Shown in pieces: positions 1 through 11,570 of a stretch of DNA of 64,000 nt; the first letter of the stretch is position 1; every line of letters starts with the position of its first letter. A program made the translations under genes and the position numbers. The DNA is from Fennellomyces sp. T-0311 (Eukaryota; Mucoromycota; Mucoromycetes; Mucorales; Lichtheimiaceae). The stretch lies in assembly GCA_025266875.1 (NCBI GenBank), contig JALLLT010000061.1, positions 1-64,000 on the forward strand, written 5' to 3'. Below the pieces are notes generated by a model, which did no database searches, was not told the DNA's origin, and saw nothing but the letters and a program-made list of their open reading frames with translations.

Positions 1-1268
1 GACGAATGCTTTGTGTAATAGTCCCAAAGATCCATGTTGTTATCACCGAATTTCATACGATCTTGCCACGTTGTCGAAGAGACGAAAGATCTGAGACCAA
101 GTTAACGGAGTTGCACATAAGAGCAAATAGGACAATCGATAATTGTATGGTTGCTGACGTCGTAATAACAGCGGATATAATCAAGCACTAAGGGAAATCA
201 TGTAACCACAGATAATGGTATGTCGAGGATACGACATTTGCACAGTTCACCAAGCATAAGCTTCGTGTTGTTGATGCCTTTTTCTTCAATCTCCAGTGGT
301 CTTTCCTTACCTCCTTTGCCGCGTCCCATGGTTTCTCGACCCAGTATTCTCAACAGTGACTTGCGTTTTATGAACCTACGCTCTCTTCTTTTCCTGGTGT
401 CAGCGCTTTATTAGGCTGCTTTACTTTCCGGCACCATTTCACTTATTTCATCTCGCATATTTCGTACAAATGTATTACTGCAATATCTTTCTAACCTTAA
501 CACTTCTTTTTTATAACTCTTGACGCTGTGACAATGGAATTATTTCTGGACGGGACCCGTGATATTAACAATGCTCGGAATTTATGATCTCCTGTCGTGC
601 TACTTTACATCGTACTGTTTCATGTATTTTCCCGTAGAACAAATGTATCTCATGCTCTAACGGTGCCCACGACCAGTCAATACTTTCTCTATGAGTGCCG
701 GTTCAGATGACCAATCTTTTTCGCGTCTAGTCCGACTTTTTCATGCGAACACATACACGTAACAATAGCTATCATGCTACTTTCTCGTTACGCTTTCCCA
801 CCAATCACTCGAAGATCAGCAGCCAGACGATCATTTCATGTATTCTTTAGTGCATTTGGTTGGCATTTTGACAGTATATGTTCGATCATCATCCATTATT
901 CAATAGTACATATCCCCCCCCCTTTACCCCTTTGAAGCTTCTTGAATTGCTTGTATTTCTTACCTAAGAAAAAACAACACTTCCGAAGAAAGAAAAAACA
1001 AAAACAGGAAAGAAGAAAAGGAGAAAAGGAGGAAGAAAAAAACCCACACTCTTTCGCATGTTTCGTGACCCCACCGTTCCAACCAGCTGTTCCGTCGCTT
1101 GTCACATTTCATGGCATCATGTCAAATGTTTCTTTCATGTTTTTACTTATCGCGCATGAATTTGTTCTCTTGTGTGGGCAAATAAAAGCGGACCTTTTTC
1201 CCTTAAAAAGCAAGTCATAGGTGCTATCCATACCTACATTTGTTGCTCCTTGCGATTTATTTAACGCC
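1..1268. other. Gene-poor stretch, no recognised gene
   Basis: No reading frame here has a recognisable domain. A purine-rich, AAG-biased tract near 960-1055 (T/C-rich on the other strand) is low complexity rather than coding. The last few hundred bases serve as the upstream region of the nuclease-like gene that starts at 1269. A minus-strand open stretch around 190-410 is lysine/arginine rich but matches nothing I know. Confidence 0.5.
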
Positions 1269-3432
1269 ATGGACTCACAGAGAATTGAAAAAGGTATAAG
1301 TTGCTAAGTTACTGTGATTGGTATCACCTGTTACTAGGCTGCAATGATGTTCGCATTACATTCTGCGTTACTAGGATCCAGGGTTCCATGACTGACACTT
1401 AGGTTTAGATATTGAAGAATATATTCAAGCACAATTGCGAAATGATGCCCCTCTCTCATTTGCAAGTTATATACTTGACAAGCACCAGTTTGTTGCAGAT
1501 AACACGGCGATCGAAGAATGCGATAATGTCCAGTCTGTCTGGTCTACCAGATTCGGGAATGTAGCCAAACGGTTAAAAGTAAAGCTGGTGAGCGCCCTTT
1601 GAAAGTATCAATCTGATCTACCACTAATTATGAATCATAGACCGAGACACATGGAAAGATCAATTGGGATCGCGTTTTTACCGCTATACTGAAACGCGTT
1701 GCGGAAGGGAGCACAGGCGGTATAACTCTTACAAAAAGTTTGATCACGTGTAAAAGTACTTACTGAATGATCGTGGAATTGCTAGGTCCCATTCGCTCAA
1801 GCAGTATCTCGCCAAGACGATCCGGAACCCGGGAAAGTACCTCTCCCACAACTTCAAAATCTGCGGTAAGTGTCAAAGTATTCACTACCATTTAAGCAAA
1901 GACTTATGCTTGCGAATCAAGGCTTCGAAATCTGACTCGTTCCGGCTCGCTCCAGAAGCTCTCGCGGAATATAAAGAAAAATTCGACAGCCTGGATATCG
2001 AAGCGAAATGGCAGTTATCAACAGGAAGATACGTTGAAGACGTGATGTTTGATGTGGGTTATACGTCCCCGAATGAACAGTAAGTTTTTATAAGAGATCT
2101 TGATTGGCATTCGGAGATGAGTGCAAGTGCTTATATATATATATATATATATCATAGCACTGCTCATTCTTTCATCTTGTGTATGGATGACCCTATATGG
2201 AAGAAAGCGTTTACAAAGGAAGAGTACGAGGAAATACGAACACACCGAAGTTTGACGCTGCCAGATATCGACGAGGAAGTTTCGGCGCTCTTCGATACGT
2301 TAGAGAAGAAGGCGGACGAGATCATGGGTAGTTCGGGGGGTGACGAAGACGAAGTGGCTGACAAATTGCTTAATGCCTTGAGCGATTTGGTAATGGAAAT
2401 GGGTCCCTATGACTACCGAACAGAATATAACCTGTATTGGATTCATTCCGCATTGACGCAAATGCTCAGTTACTACAAATTTGGCGTGGTAAGAAGGATG
2501 CTACAAAACAGTAGCGAGATGGACTTCGTATCATTGCTTTGGTCAATTTTTGATCGCTGTTTCCACGATATTCATGTACTCCCGGGCAGGTATACTACTC
2601 GTTGCTATTATATCCATCTAATAAGGATTGCTTTTCTCTGTACTAACATAAGTCACTTTCTACTATAGAGACCGAAGCTGCCAGGCCACCTCTTTGCGGG
2701 TCAACAAAGATAGGAGTATTACCGGTACCAATAATATCGATGGAAAAATAAGCGTGGCACGGCCAGATCTCCTGCTTATAAAGGACGGTTTCGAATATGG
2801 ATGCTCTGAAGTGAGCAAGTCTATGGATTTGGTACCAACCAAAAAAGAAATAGTCGAAACAGGTTTACACAACCCAAAGACGATGAAAGACCTGTTCGAC
2901 CGTATGACCAATGAAGCAGAACATGATCTGGAGTTTGCCCGCAAACTGCAAATCGTTTGCTTTAACAACACCGGTAAAAAGCCACCACTATGTATACATC
3001 TAAAGTATTCATTTACAAAACCAAAACTTCCCATAATAGGCTGCCGAATGAAGTTGTGTGTTATGGATTGTCCTGGAGGATATGTGTGCCGTGTACAAGA
3101 AACTGATGAGTACAAGATCTCAACGAAGATTCAATCCCTTGTGTCGGAGGTGATTCCCATGCTCATCTTAACTCTGCAAGCCAAGGTATACACTTAAATT
3201 CAGTGCATAGCTAAAATACTGTACATTATTCTGATACAAAGAGTAGACCATTGTACGAAACATGACCGCTCTGTTGCTATCGTACAAAACTAAAGGTAAG
3301 GGAAGGCCTGAGTTCAAGGTTACTAGGGACGCACGTAATAGTGCAAAGAACCGAATCATGCTCCCGTCCGCACTGACCACCTTCGCATCGACTACAACTA
3401 CGCGCAAGCGCAAGAACGACGAGGTTGACTGA
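1269..3432 (+). CDS. PD-(D/E)XK-like multi-copy family protein, 8 exons
   Basis: I reconstruct eight exons (1269-1293, 1403-1587, 1641-1719, 1786-1865, 1922-2079, 2158-2589, 2669-3185, 3247-3432) giving one unbroken 553-residue frame with GT/AG introns. The N-terminal half has an alpha-helical character. A middle motif (KWQLSTGRYVEDVMFDVG) resembles a signature I associate with highly expanded Mucoromycota families. Further on, RPDLLL followed by FEYGCSEVSK has the Asp...Glu-X-X-Lys-like spacing of PD-(D/E)XK nuclease folds. The C-terminus ends in a basic patch (TRKRKNDEVD), a plausible nuclear signal. The fifth intron contains a (TA)n run. A decayed paralogue lies antisense at 9.15-10.29 kb. 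Function is unknown; the nuclease fold is inference. The gene looks intact, but expression cannot be judged. Confidence 0.65.
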
Positions 3433-5665
3433 GGATTCGCATTCACACATACCTCATCATCTTCCCCTTTGAATACATGTTTTTACCCCTCTTACTTACC
3501 ATTGTTTGTAATTTTCACTTTATCTTCAAGCCGCGTTTACACAGTATAAGCATCACCGATAACTGTAATATTGATTGTCGATTTTATATGCAGTGGTGTT
3601 TTGTCGTCAGTGCATTGTACTCCCAGGATTGTAATTCTTTGCAAGGAAGGAGTACATTCTTCTTTTGAAAAGTGGGTGTATCGACTTCCCACATAGTGAC
3701 AGCGAACCTATCTGACTTGTACTTCTGTAACACCTAAAATTTCTAAGAAGCATAGTTATATCGGACTGACGAAAGATGATCATGTCTCTTACTGCTTCGC
3801 TAGCTGCATAGTAAGACACATCCTATTTAGCTCGTCTGAGTATCGAGGTATATCAGATTACCTACGCGACAGTCATTTCTTGTATCCGGCAGCCTGATTG
3901 ATTATTGTGCTTATACCGTGACTACCCCGCATGCCTTACACCACCCGAGTAGATAAATGCCCCTGATAAGGATAGATATTTACCACTGAATGGTATATAC
4001 TTCCAACTGATGGGGTTCGTACGCGACTTTGGCGTGGTAGCAATGATATGTCACAAAATACATATAATCCACCAACTGCTCAAAAACATATAAAATAAGA
4101 TGCAGCTCATATGTCGCTTGATATTATGCCACAATACAATACTCGTGTGGAAACTATACGCGTTATCGAAAAGCTATATCAACAGAGTGGATACTCCCCA
4201 ACAACCATAATTTTTATAGGCAAAATACTGCTTATCCCGGCCAACATGTAAAAGGAATAGCGTAAAACTATGTCGTGCTAAGGAAATATACTTAAAATAG
4301 ACAGACCTCGAGAAATACGGACCCTGAACATCGCACCCCAACCGCGTATAGTTGATCAATGCGGAAATTGACGGAGAGAGCAAAATCGATGTACGTCGTA
4401 CGGTGCCAGCCCTTACGTAATTCTGCTTTACTTGTCAATTGACCCAAAGAAATCAACTATTGTAAAGAAAAAATGTGGAGCGATTATTTTTGCAGGCTAT
4501 CAAGCATATACAAACGGTCCTTGCTTTAGTAAGCAGCGCAAACACTGAGAATACTTGTTCTGAGCAAGAATACCGTCATGAGACCAACCTGGTAGTTCAA
4601 ACATTTCATAGGTGGTTTATTCGTTGTACAGGGTGGTACTTTATATAGACGCCAAGATGTGTGAAAGAGTTTCCTGAACATGAGAATATTTATAAAGAGC
4701 AACTGAAGAACATCTTACTGCGCTGTGGCACCTTATCGTCATACAAAGAATCGTGTGCAAACGATAAAGATATTGTCCGAGCGAGATTTTCGTAATCTAA
4801 ATACGGCCAGTCATCTCAACATACGATTATGCATCTGGTTTAATCATATGGAGATCCCTTCAGTTTTCGGAACTATCCGAAAATAGGCCAAGACGGGCAT
4901 TGAAAAAAGACAATTATCCAGCTAATTCCCAGATCGAAGCATCGACCAGGTATCCAAACAATTCCCTTATACGAGTAATAAGCGGGAAAGGTTGCGGGGC
5001 AGTATCAGATCAACAAGGTGCACGTGACTCGGAAGACTGGGGGTATGTGACACAAAATCCTTTTGGATCCAGATTCATGGTAAAGCAAGAAGGACACACA
5101 ACTGAACATTAAGAATAATAGAGCTACAATAAGAAAAACATTACATCGAAAGAGGGATTTCCCCAAAAGTTGCCCGAGTCTTCAAATGATACACAAAGCT
5201 TATTTCGTCCTTCCCTTTTGCAAGTTAATTTTCCCTTGCAAAAGATACCGGGCACGAAAAGACAAAAAAAAAAAAAGAAAATTGCTCGACAAATATAACA
5301 TGTCTATTTCTGTGCACGCGTGGCCGATATGGATAGGAGGATGGATCTAATCGTAAAATGTATATAGGCGAAAAGAGAGAAAGATATATCAGATTTAGGA
5401 ATTAGCAAATGGAAGAAGCTCCGGGGTTCTGTCCGCACGACATGGTTACCGAATTAGTCCAAGTGTGGGAAGGCTTTTTTTCTTTTTTGCAGACGCCCTT
5501 CTCCATTGATCATTTTGGCTCTGATAACAGGACAACTTTATCTGAGGCCTGTCTTCCCTTTCTTCTTTCTTGTCTCTTTCTCTTTTTCTCCCTCATTCAT
5601 GTTCTGACCTTAACTCCATTCTTTTTTTTAAAAAAAATCATTTGTAAAAGGACCTTTTATAAATC
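3433..5665. other. Intergenic, no recognised gene; CT-rich proximal promoter
   Basis: About 2.2 kb with only short unrelated open frames. From about 5460 to 5640 the plus strand is strongly pyrimidine rich (runs of TTTCTT and CTTTCTC), which is common just upstream of highly or constitutively transcribed fungal genes, and it abuts the PH-domain gene start. Poly-A runs occur near 5265-5275. Confidence 0.45.
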
Positions 5666-6499
5666 ATGCGTATGGACGGTGATCAACGTATCAAAATCAG
5701 TGGATGGAAGAAGCGCCAGCCAAGTGTACTGGAGGTAAACTTGAATGACCCTGCATCGTTCCGACCTTTGGCGATGGGAACCCATGCGGGCCTTCTTTGG
5801 CCATATGCGATAATGACAGGCTGGATGACCAAGCACATGCCTCCGGCGTTTTCCTTCACCAAAACGAGACATCGGCGCTACGTGCTTTTGCTGGATCGCA
5901 TCCTTTACACGTTCAAGAACGATAACCCCAAGAATGATTTCCGCGAATTCTTTGAATTGACACAAAACACCAATATCTTTGTCACGGATCAATTCCCTGC
6001 GGTCTTGTTCTGCCTGGAGATTCAACGCACCGAGGATGGCCGAACGTGGTACCTCCAGGCCGAGGGCGCAGACGATATGAAGGTCTGGATGGATAAGCTC
6101 AAAAGGGCTGTCCAGTGGCTCAAGTACGAAGAACCTGGGGTGCTGACTCGGGATAAGCTCGATACCGTCGTTCTTGAAGTCCATGAAGAAAAACCTACAC
6201 CAATGCGCCCCAGTATTTCGTCAGACTCGTTTCCGTCGTCCGATAAGAAGCGGTTCTCAACGTATAGCTACCATTACACAGCCCCACCACAGCCGCCACC
6301 ACCCCAAGGCCCACCACCTCCCATTCCTTCTTCTTATTACTATTCAGAGCATCAGATCTCAGCAGAACATTTGGTGGCTTCTCAGCAGTTGGCATCACCC
6401 ACGAGTACATCTCGGCGTCCTTCTCGTCTACCCGATGTACTCCCACCACAACTACCGCCACCCACTTCTACTCTACCACCACCACCCCCTATGCGATGA
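5666..6499 (+). CDS. PH-domain protein with proline-rich tail
   Basis: Single-exon gene of 277 residues. Residues about 49-150 form a pleckstrin-homology domain: a first strand YAIMTGWMTKHMP, a basic loop (KTRHRRYVLLLD), an FFELTQNTNI core, a WYLQAEGADD strand and the hallmark C-terminal helix with a central Trp (MKVWMDKLKRAVQWL). After residue 170 the protein is low complexity, Ser-rich and then Pro-rich with poly-Pro stretches, which are possible SH3 or WW ligands. The likely role is phosphoinositide or membrane recruitment of an adaptor. The first ATG (MRMDGDQ) follows a pyrimidine-rich tract; an internal Met at residue 3 is also possible. No intron is needed. The specific partner or pathway is unknown. 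Confidence 0.85.
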   Translation: MRMDGDQRIKISGWKKRQPSVLEVNLNDPASFRPLAMGTHAGLLWPYAIMTGWMTKHMPPAFSFTKTRHRRYVLLLDRILYTFKNDNPKNDFREFFELTQNTNIFVTDQFPAVLFCLEIQRTEDGRTWYLQAEGADDMKVWMDKLKRAVQWLKYEEPGVLTRDKLDTVVLEVHEEKPTPMRPSISSDSFPSSDKKRFSTYSYHYTAPPQPPPPQGPPPPIPSSYYYSEHQISAEHLVASQQLASPTSTSRRPSRLPDVLPPQLPPPTSTLPPPPPMR

Positions 6500-9028
6500 A
6501 CATATTATATTCCTTTTTTTGTATCATTTTTTTTAAAAAAAAACCAAAAATATATGAGCATATAGGATACGTATAAAATATTGCGACACCGTTGTTTCAC
6601 AAAAATACAAACCCCAATGCTAGCAAGCACGAGATACGGTTGTTATCACGCAGTTTTGTGCAACTGATTCATTACCGCGCCACTTCAGTGGTGTACGACC
6701 CTGAGACGAAACTTACCTTTAAAAAAGAGAAACTGCCTTTTCTATCGTAACTTGCTTTATCGTTCGCTTGACTACGTAAGCGTAACTACGGAGATCCCTT
6801 TCAAACAAGGTTTAAGGTTTTCCATGGCAACAAAAGCCGCGGTTGGTCCAAGCTCAACTCTTTTTTTTCCCAACGTTAGCTTTGCAGCACATGACCCGAT
6901 GTCGGGATTTGTTCCTTATATGGGCAGTAATGGCTTGCGTCGCATATATTTTTTAAACTAGATCGACAATCGTTTCATTCAAATTTAAGCTCACCCCAAT
7001 TTGAAAAGTGTGTTCAGAAAACCCTAAGCGTTCTCTCCTCCTCCGATTTTAGCATAATCGCATATTTTATGAGCACATTTTTGGAGACATTGCTTTGATA
7101 GCGTATTTTTAGGTTTATAGAAAACAGGAGCGCAGAAAAAGACTATCGAGCGAAACAGGCCACATTCACCGTGGAGAGTAAAATTGATAAAATGCTTATC
7201 GCCTCAGATATTCTTGTTACGTACGATAGCCTGCAATTCCATGGGATACGTGACTATATCAGCAACTGCAGACTTCAGTTGCATCCTCGATTCCTACTAA
7301 TACAACATGGTGATTGGGGCGATAACCAGTGCTCAGTGATACATAACAATGTCCAGTTACTTTTTCCGATTATGTGTCTCTGGGTGACTATAATTAAACT
7401 TAGAGACGACGCTTTGACCTATCCCTATATGTTTTACCCGTCTGCTACATAAGCAAGATATTGATGTAGAGATAGTGTGGATACTGCTTGCCCTTTTACG
7501 AGACCACCATCACCTGCACGACTGAAATTGAAAGGTTAGGTATACCGTAAGGCCACCTTGTTATTTTTGCTCTAGACATCACTCGTGTTGCCTCGCAAAG
7601 CAACCTTTTGCTCGCACCACTGAATAGGCTTTAAAATTCTCTGCAAAGTATACTTATACATCGCGAGAATCCAAGCGCTGGCTGAGCGAGTAAATGTGTC
7701 CCGAAGACCGTAGTGCATTCTACTACCTTCGTGGAACGAGAAAAGTAAAAGGCTTCCAAACGGCTCTATATTCTTCTTTCGTGGCGAGTTTACTTAATAA
7801 TTGCTTCCACTGGATTGGATGTGTGGTGAAGCAGCCACAGATGATAATAATAGATGGTACTTCCTATAGGATAACACATATTGGTTCAACATCATCACGA
7901 AGTGTACTTACTTACATAGTAACTTGTTTACACGGGTTAAAGGTTACACGATATGACTGAATGAGATAAACTCAATTGGGCATGGAATTGACTCTAATAT
8001 AGCAATGGGGTAATTACACTGCATGGCGGATGTCAAAGGCATCCTCCGATTCGCATGATCAGAACAACGAGAATTATCCAATACGTGCTCCATTCAATTA
8101 GGCAATGATGAGATGAAACAGTACGCATCTAAACTACTGTCACTGATGCAACACACAGGAAGAGCCTATCCGAAAATTCAAAGATACTTATTTTAGTCTC
8201 TTTTTATTATTTTTACCATTTGATACACCTCGGAATGCATCTCTGGACTACTGTCGTCGACTAGAAAAACTTTGCATTTTCACTTTTCTGCCTTCATCTC
8301 GCCAGTTATCCCGAGTGATCCTCAGATTTGACTTTCTATGTCTTTTCCATCCTCGCTTCTATTACTTTTTTCTAATTTACCAGGTCATTCTAGGCATTGA
8401 ATGATCCAGAGAGCATGATTAGAGCTGTTTTTAGTGTATTATTTAAGGATACATGTTTATCTACTCGCTCTTTTGACTCGCCATAGAGCCATTGGATACG
8501 TATTTGCTTTTCTACAATATACGTTACTACATCAGTTAAATACGCTCGCTGGATGAATCAGAAAGTTAAGGAATTACTGGCCAGAAACACTTTTGCTTAC
8601 TCAACAAGCGATCAAATTCACTTGGTGTATAGGAACATATAGAGAAAACATACCCAAAGATCCGGGTAGCTATTTGAAACTCTCAACCGAGTAAAGTATT
8701 TTATTAAAGTAAGTTACTATAGATATGTTCGTAGTTTCATCCAGTGATTGGATTACATGATTAATAAGGTATTTTGTCGGAAAAGTAAAGCCGCATCCAT
8801 CGGTTTTTATGTCTGGTCAAACCCAGCAACAAGACAAAAAAAAAAGTGTACTAAAAAGTATGATATATCAGCTATAATCACCGTTTTCTGGCTCATCAAG
8901 TACTTCACGCAATTCATTTTAACAGAGCTGTCATGTTTTACATATTGGTCTACTCTTTGAGTGAAATTAATGTAAACTGTCTTAATGTTATTAACATTCC
9001 ATTTATTTTTGCTTGCAAAGTTCAAAAG
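6500..9028. other. Gene-poor AT-rich stretch
   Basis: Only short frames without recognisable domains. A stretch around 8080-8200 reads, in one frame, like a fragment of a helical accessory protein (QLGNDEMKQYASKLLSLMQ), but it is stop-flanked and unassigned. I see no RNA gene. Confidence 0.4.
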
Positions 9029-9145
9029 TTATCCCTATAGGAGCAGGTCTACTGGTCTTCCACCAATAAATACAATATTTTCCAACGAAGTTCGAAAGTT
9101 ATATATTATTTCTGAGAAACAATAGACCTGCTCCTAGAGGTATAA
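9029..9145. repeat. Short element with imperfect 23-bp terminal inverted repeats
   Basis: The ends at 9029-9051 and 9123-9145 are inverted copies with 2 mismatches in 23 bp; the core GGAGCAGGTCTA is perfect. The 71-bp middle is AT rich and non-coding. It sits immediately downstream, in coding sense, of the antisense nuclease-family pseudogene. The geometry is that of a miniature inverted-repeat element or a hairpin-forming transcript end. No clear target-site duplication is visible. Confidence 0.5.
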
Positions 9146-9149
9146 GGTC

Positions 9150-10290
9150 ACTTACATGGTTAAAATGAGCGTGGGAATTATCTGGGCCACTAGAGATTGG
9201 GTTATTGTTGGGGTCTCGTACTTGCCGGTTTCCTGTACACGGCACACGTGTCTTTCAGGACAGTCCATAACAGACAACTTCATTCTGACGCCTAATATGA
9301 CATGCTTTGACTTTTTAAATGAATACATCAAGTATGTACGAAACAGTTGCTTTTATGGGTGTTGCTGAAGCAAACAATCTGCAGTTGGTGGATAAGGTCC
9401 AGGTTATGTTCTCCTTCCTTGGTAATACGGTCAAACAGGTCTTTCACCAACTCTCAATCTTGTAAACCCATTACGAATACCTCTTTTTTCTATATGTGGG
9501 GACTAATTTATTACTTTGCTGGCTTCTGAGCAACAAAAAATTCGATATAGGCTTTTACCAGCAGAAGATCTGGTCGTGCCACGCTTATTTTGCCATCCAC
9601 TTTATCCGCACTAGTGTGTGGTTTTCTACGGCACGGATCAGACGTTCAAAGATGAGACCAAAGCAAGGTTGCTTAATTTGTGGAAACCTAATCTCTTATA
9701 TATCGATATCGGGTTCGGGGAGAATACTTATCATAGCCATATCTACATTATAAGCGGTGCTGAGTTAATGCGAGTTGTCTTCCTCGATATGTCAAGATTT
9801 TATGAGCACTCGGGTCTGTGAGTAGGCACGTAATTAACTATACGGTAGTGTAGTCGTAGTAATAATAAGAGAGGATGTAGAGACGATGAGTGATGATGCG
9901 TCGCTCGATGGAGAAGATGGAATACGACACAGTGATCGTGGTATCCAAGGTTCTAGCTAGTCGGCATTACCGGGTAAACGTATGACGGTAGCTGAATAGT
10001 ACATTGACAGCCTTCCGGCATGACTAGATCTTCCAAGAAGTCTAGAAACATCGCCGTGTCGGCTATACGATATGGCATCCTCCCGACTACGGCTATTTGA
10101 TTATGAGTTTTATCTCGAGCAATATAGATAGAGAGAACCGTTAACATAATAAAGACATATTCGATTCTCGCAGAACTTACTGTTTTCTCGATCTTCTCTC
10201 TTACCACATTGATACTACTGTCCCTGTTGAACCATAGGGATGTAGCATGGCAGCTTCGGTCTCTGTAGTACAGAAATTCTTGTGTTAGTA
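9150..10290 (-). pseudogene. Decayed paralogue of the 1.3-kb PD-(D/E)XK-like gene
   Basis: Read on the minus strand, the segment repeats exon 7 of the intact gene. The shared features are the ACCGAAGCTGCCA splice region with the same flanking intron tail, then the GKISVARPDLLL motif, the KDLFDRIT segment and a copy of the cysteine-containing C-terminal block. Several in-frame stops follow the motif: two stops occur after FFVAQKPAK and another near the KDLF segment. The nuclease-like Glu/Lys region has diverged. A stretch of about 560 bp (9625-10190), absent from the paralogue, separates the two halves. It is clearly homologous and clearly broken. Confidence 0.75.
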
Positions 10291-11570
10291 CAGAGAAACA
10301 TAATCTTTATTTGGCGGATGTAGTCCCCGACTAGTAATACAGATGCCCAGGGGTAGATACAAGGGCTTGCTTGCATTCTTGAATGCCTGTGAGGTAAAAA
10401 TGATCACTCAAATGCCGTAAAAGATTCCAGGCTTTTCCATGCGTTGACTTTCGTCGTAGCGTATTTTTTATGGCGCTCGTAAGATAATCGTTTGGTGTAC
10501 TTAGACGAAGCAGGATATAACAAGATTTACTGTTGTTGATGATGCATATGCGTAGCCTCGGATATTCTTCGGATGACTGCGGAACTTTGCTTCAGGCTTG
10601 TAACTTGATGTAAAATGATCCATTAGCGGTCTGTTGACGCTGGCAGATGTGATAACGAACTTTGGTAGAGCTACTTTTTGCTGTTGCGCGCAACGGATCG
10701 CTGTATATTAAACGCCTGCTCACCCCAACGAAAAGTAAGCAATAAAAAGACAAGTATCAATAAAGGCTGATATTTAAAGTCTTCTCGTAGCGGCTTGAGA
10801 AGAAACTTTGGAGATTGACGTACGCGAATAGGAAAGCATAGAGTGCCCAGTCCAGTTTTCCTACTGTATGCTTCCCATGTCATAGCTACCTAAGCCGATG
10901 GGAATCTGATGAATGGCCGAGTTGTCCAAGATCGGGGCTCAAAAATATGCAGCATGGCATTGCGCGTGTGTAACCTTGCATGCTTCGAGATCCACCACAG
11001 CCATCCACAAGCATGACCATCCACATTATCTTGTTTTCTGCCACTTGTGCCCGGCCTTTTGTGTACTACAATGGGAATTCTACGCATTGGCGGAACTAAA
11101 AAAGGCCACTATCAAAGGGGCACGGTTGTCCAGCGAGAGGATGCAGCTGAATGAGCGTTGGAAAGAGCGTGGTAAAAAAGCGAGGCAGGTTCTGCATTAA
11201 AATGTTTCGAATGGAGCAGTAATTCGATCACCTGAAAGTTACACCAGCAAATGGGTCGACGAGTTCAAAAGCTGGGCAGCTCTCCTCGAATATTTCTATT
11301 TCCAAACTCGTTTCCTTGCCCTTGCGTAACAACCGTTTTCCTTTTCGACGTAAAAGTAAAGAACAAAAGGGTAAGCATCAGCAGCAATCCCATTAACAAC
11401 TCGAGAATCATTATGCCGTTCTTGAAAAGGATTGCGCTCATTCACCATTCGCCTCAACAATCGTTGTTCATACCTCCATTACCACACACACACACCCACC
11501 CACCCAAAGGTACACATATATATTTACGCAGCTGGTGCTGGATACTTATCTAAACCCGCGGCTCCATTAG
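10291..11570. other. Intergenic, weak traces only
   Basis: No recognised protein. A tRNA-like A-box occurs at about 10913-10930 (see the separate entry). A CA/CCA microsatellite lies at about 11484-11503. The last 200 bp precede the single-pass membrane protein gene. Confidence 0.4.
10912..10995 (+). tRNA. tRNA-Leu/Ser-like remnant, probably not functional
   Basis: TGGCCGAGTTGTCCAAG is a good type-II tRNA A-box and D-arm. About 60 bases later TTCGAGATCC resembles a B-box and T-loop. The bases before the T-loop (CATGC) cannot pair with those after it (TCCAC), and no clean acceptor stem is visible. I therefore treat it as a decayed tRNA or a tRNA-derived repeat head. Confidence 0.2.

Noticed and set aside
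220..414. Minus-strand GRGKGGK resembling a histone H4 tail
   Set aside because: Only seven residues match; the rest of the frame bears no histone fold.
942..1220. 92-residue Lys-rich open frame
   Set aside because: Composed of AAG/GAA low-complexity sequence with no domain; typical chance frame in a purine tract.
2132..2152. (TA)n run as possible TATA promoter
   Set aside because: Lies inside an intron of the nuclease-like gene, directly before its acceptor; better explained as an intronic microsatellite.
10913..11200. 95-residue open frame
   Set aside because: Overlaps the tRNA-like remnant, Cys/His content has no zinc-finger spacing, no conserved motif.
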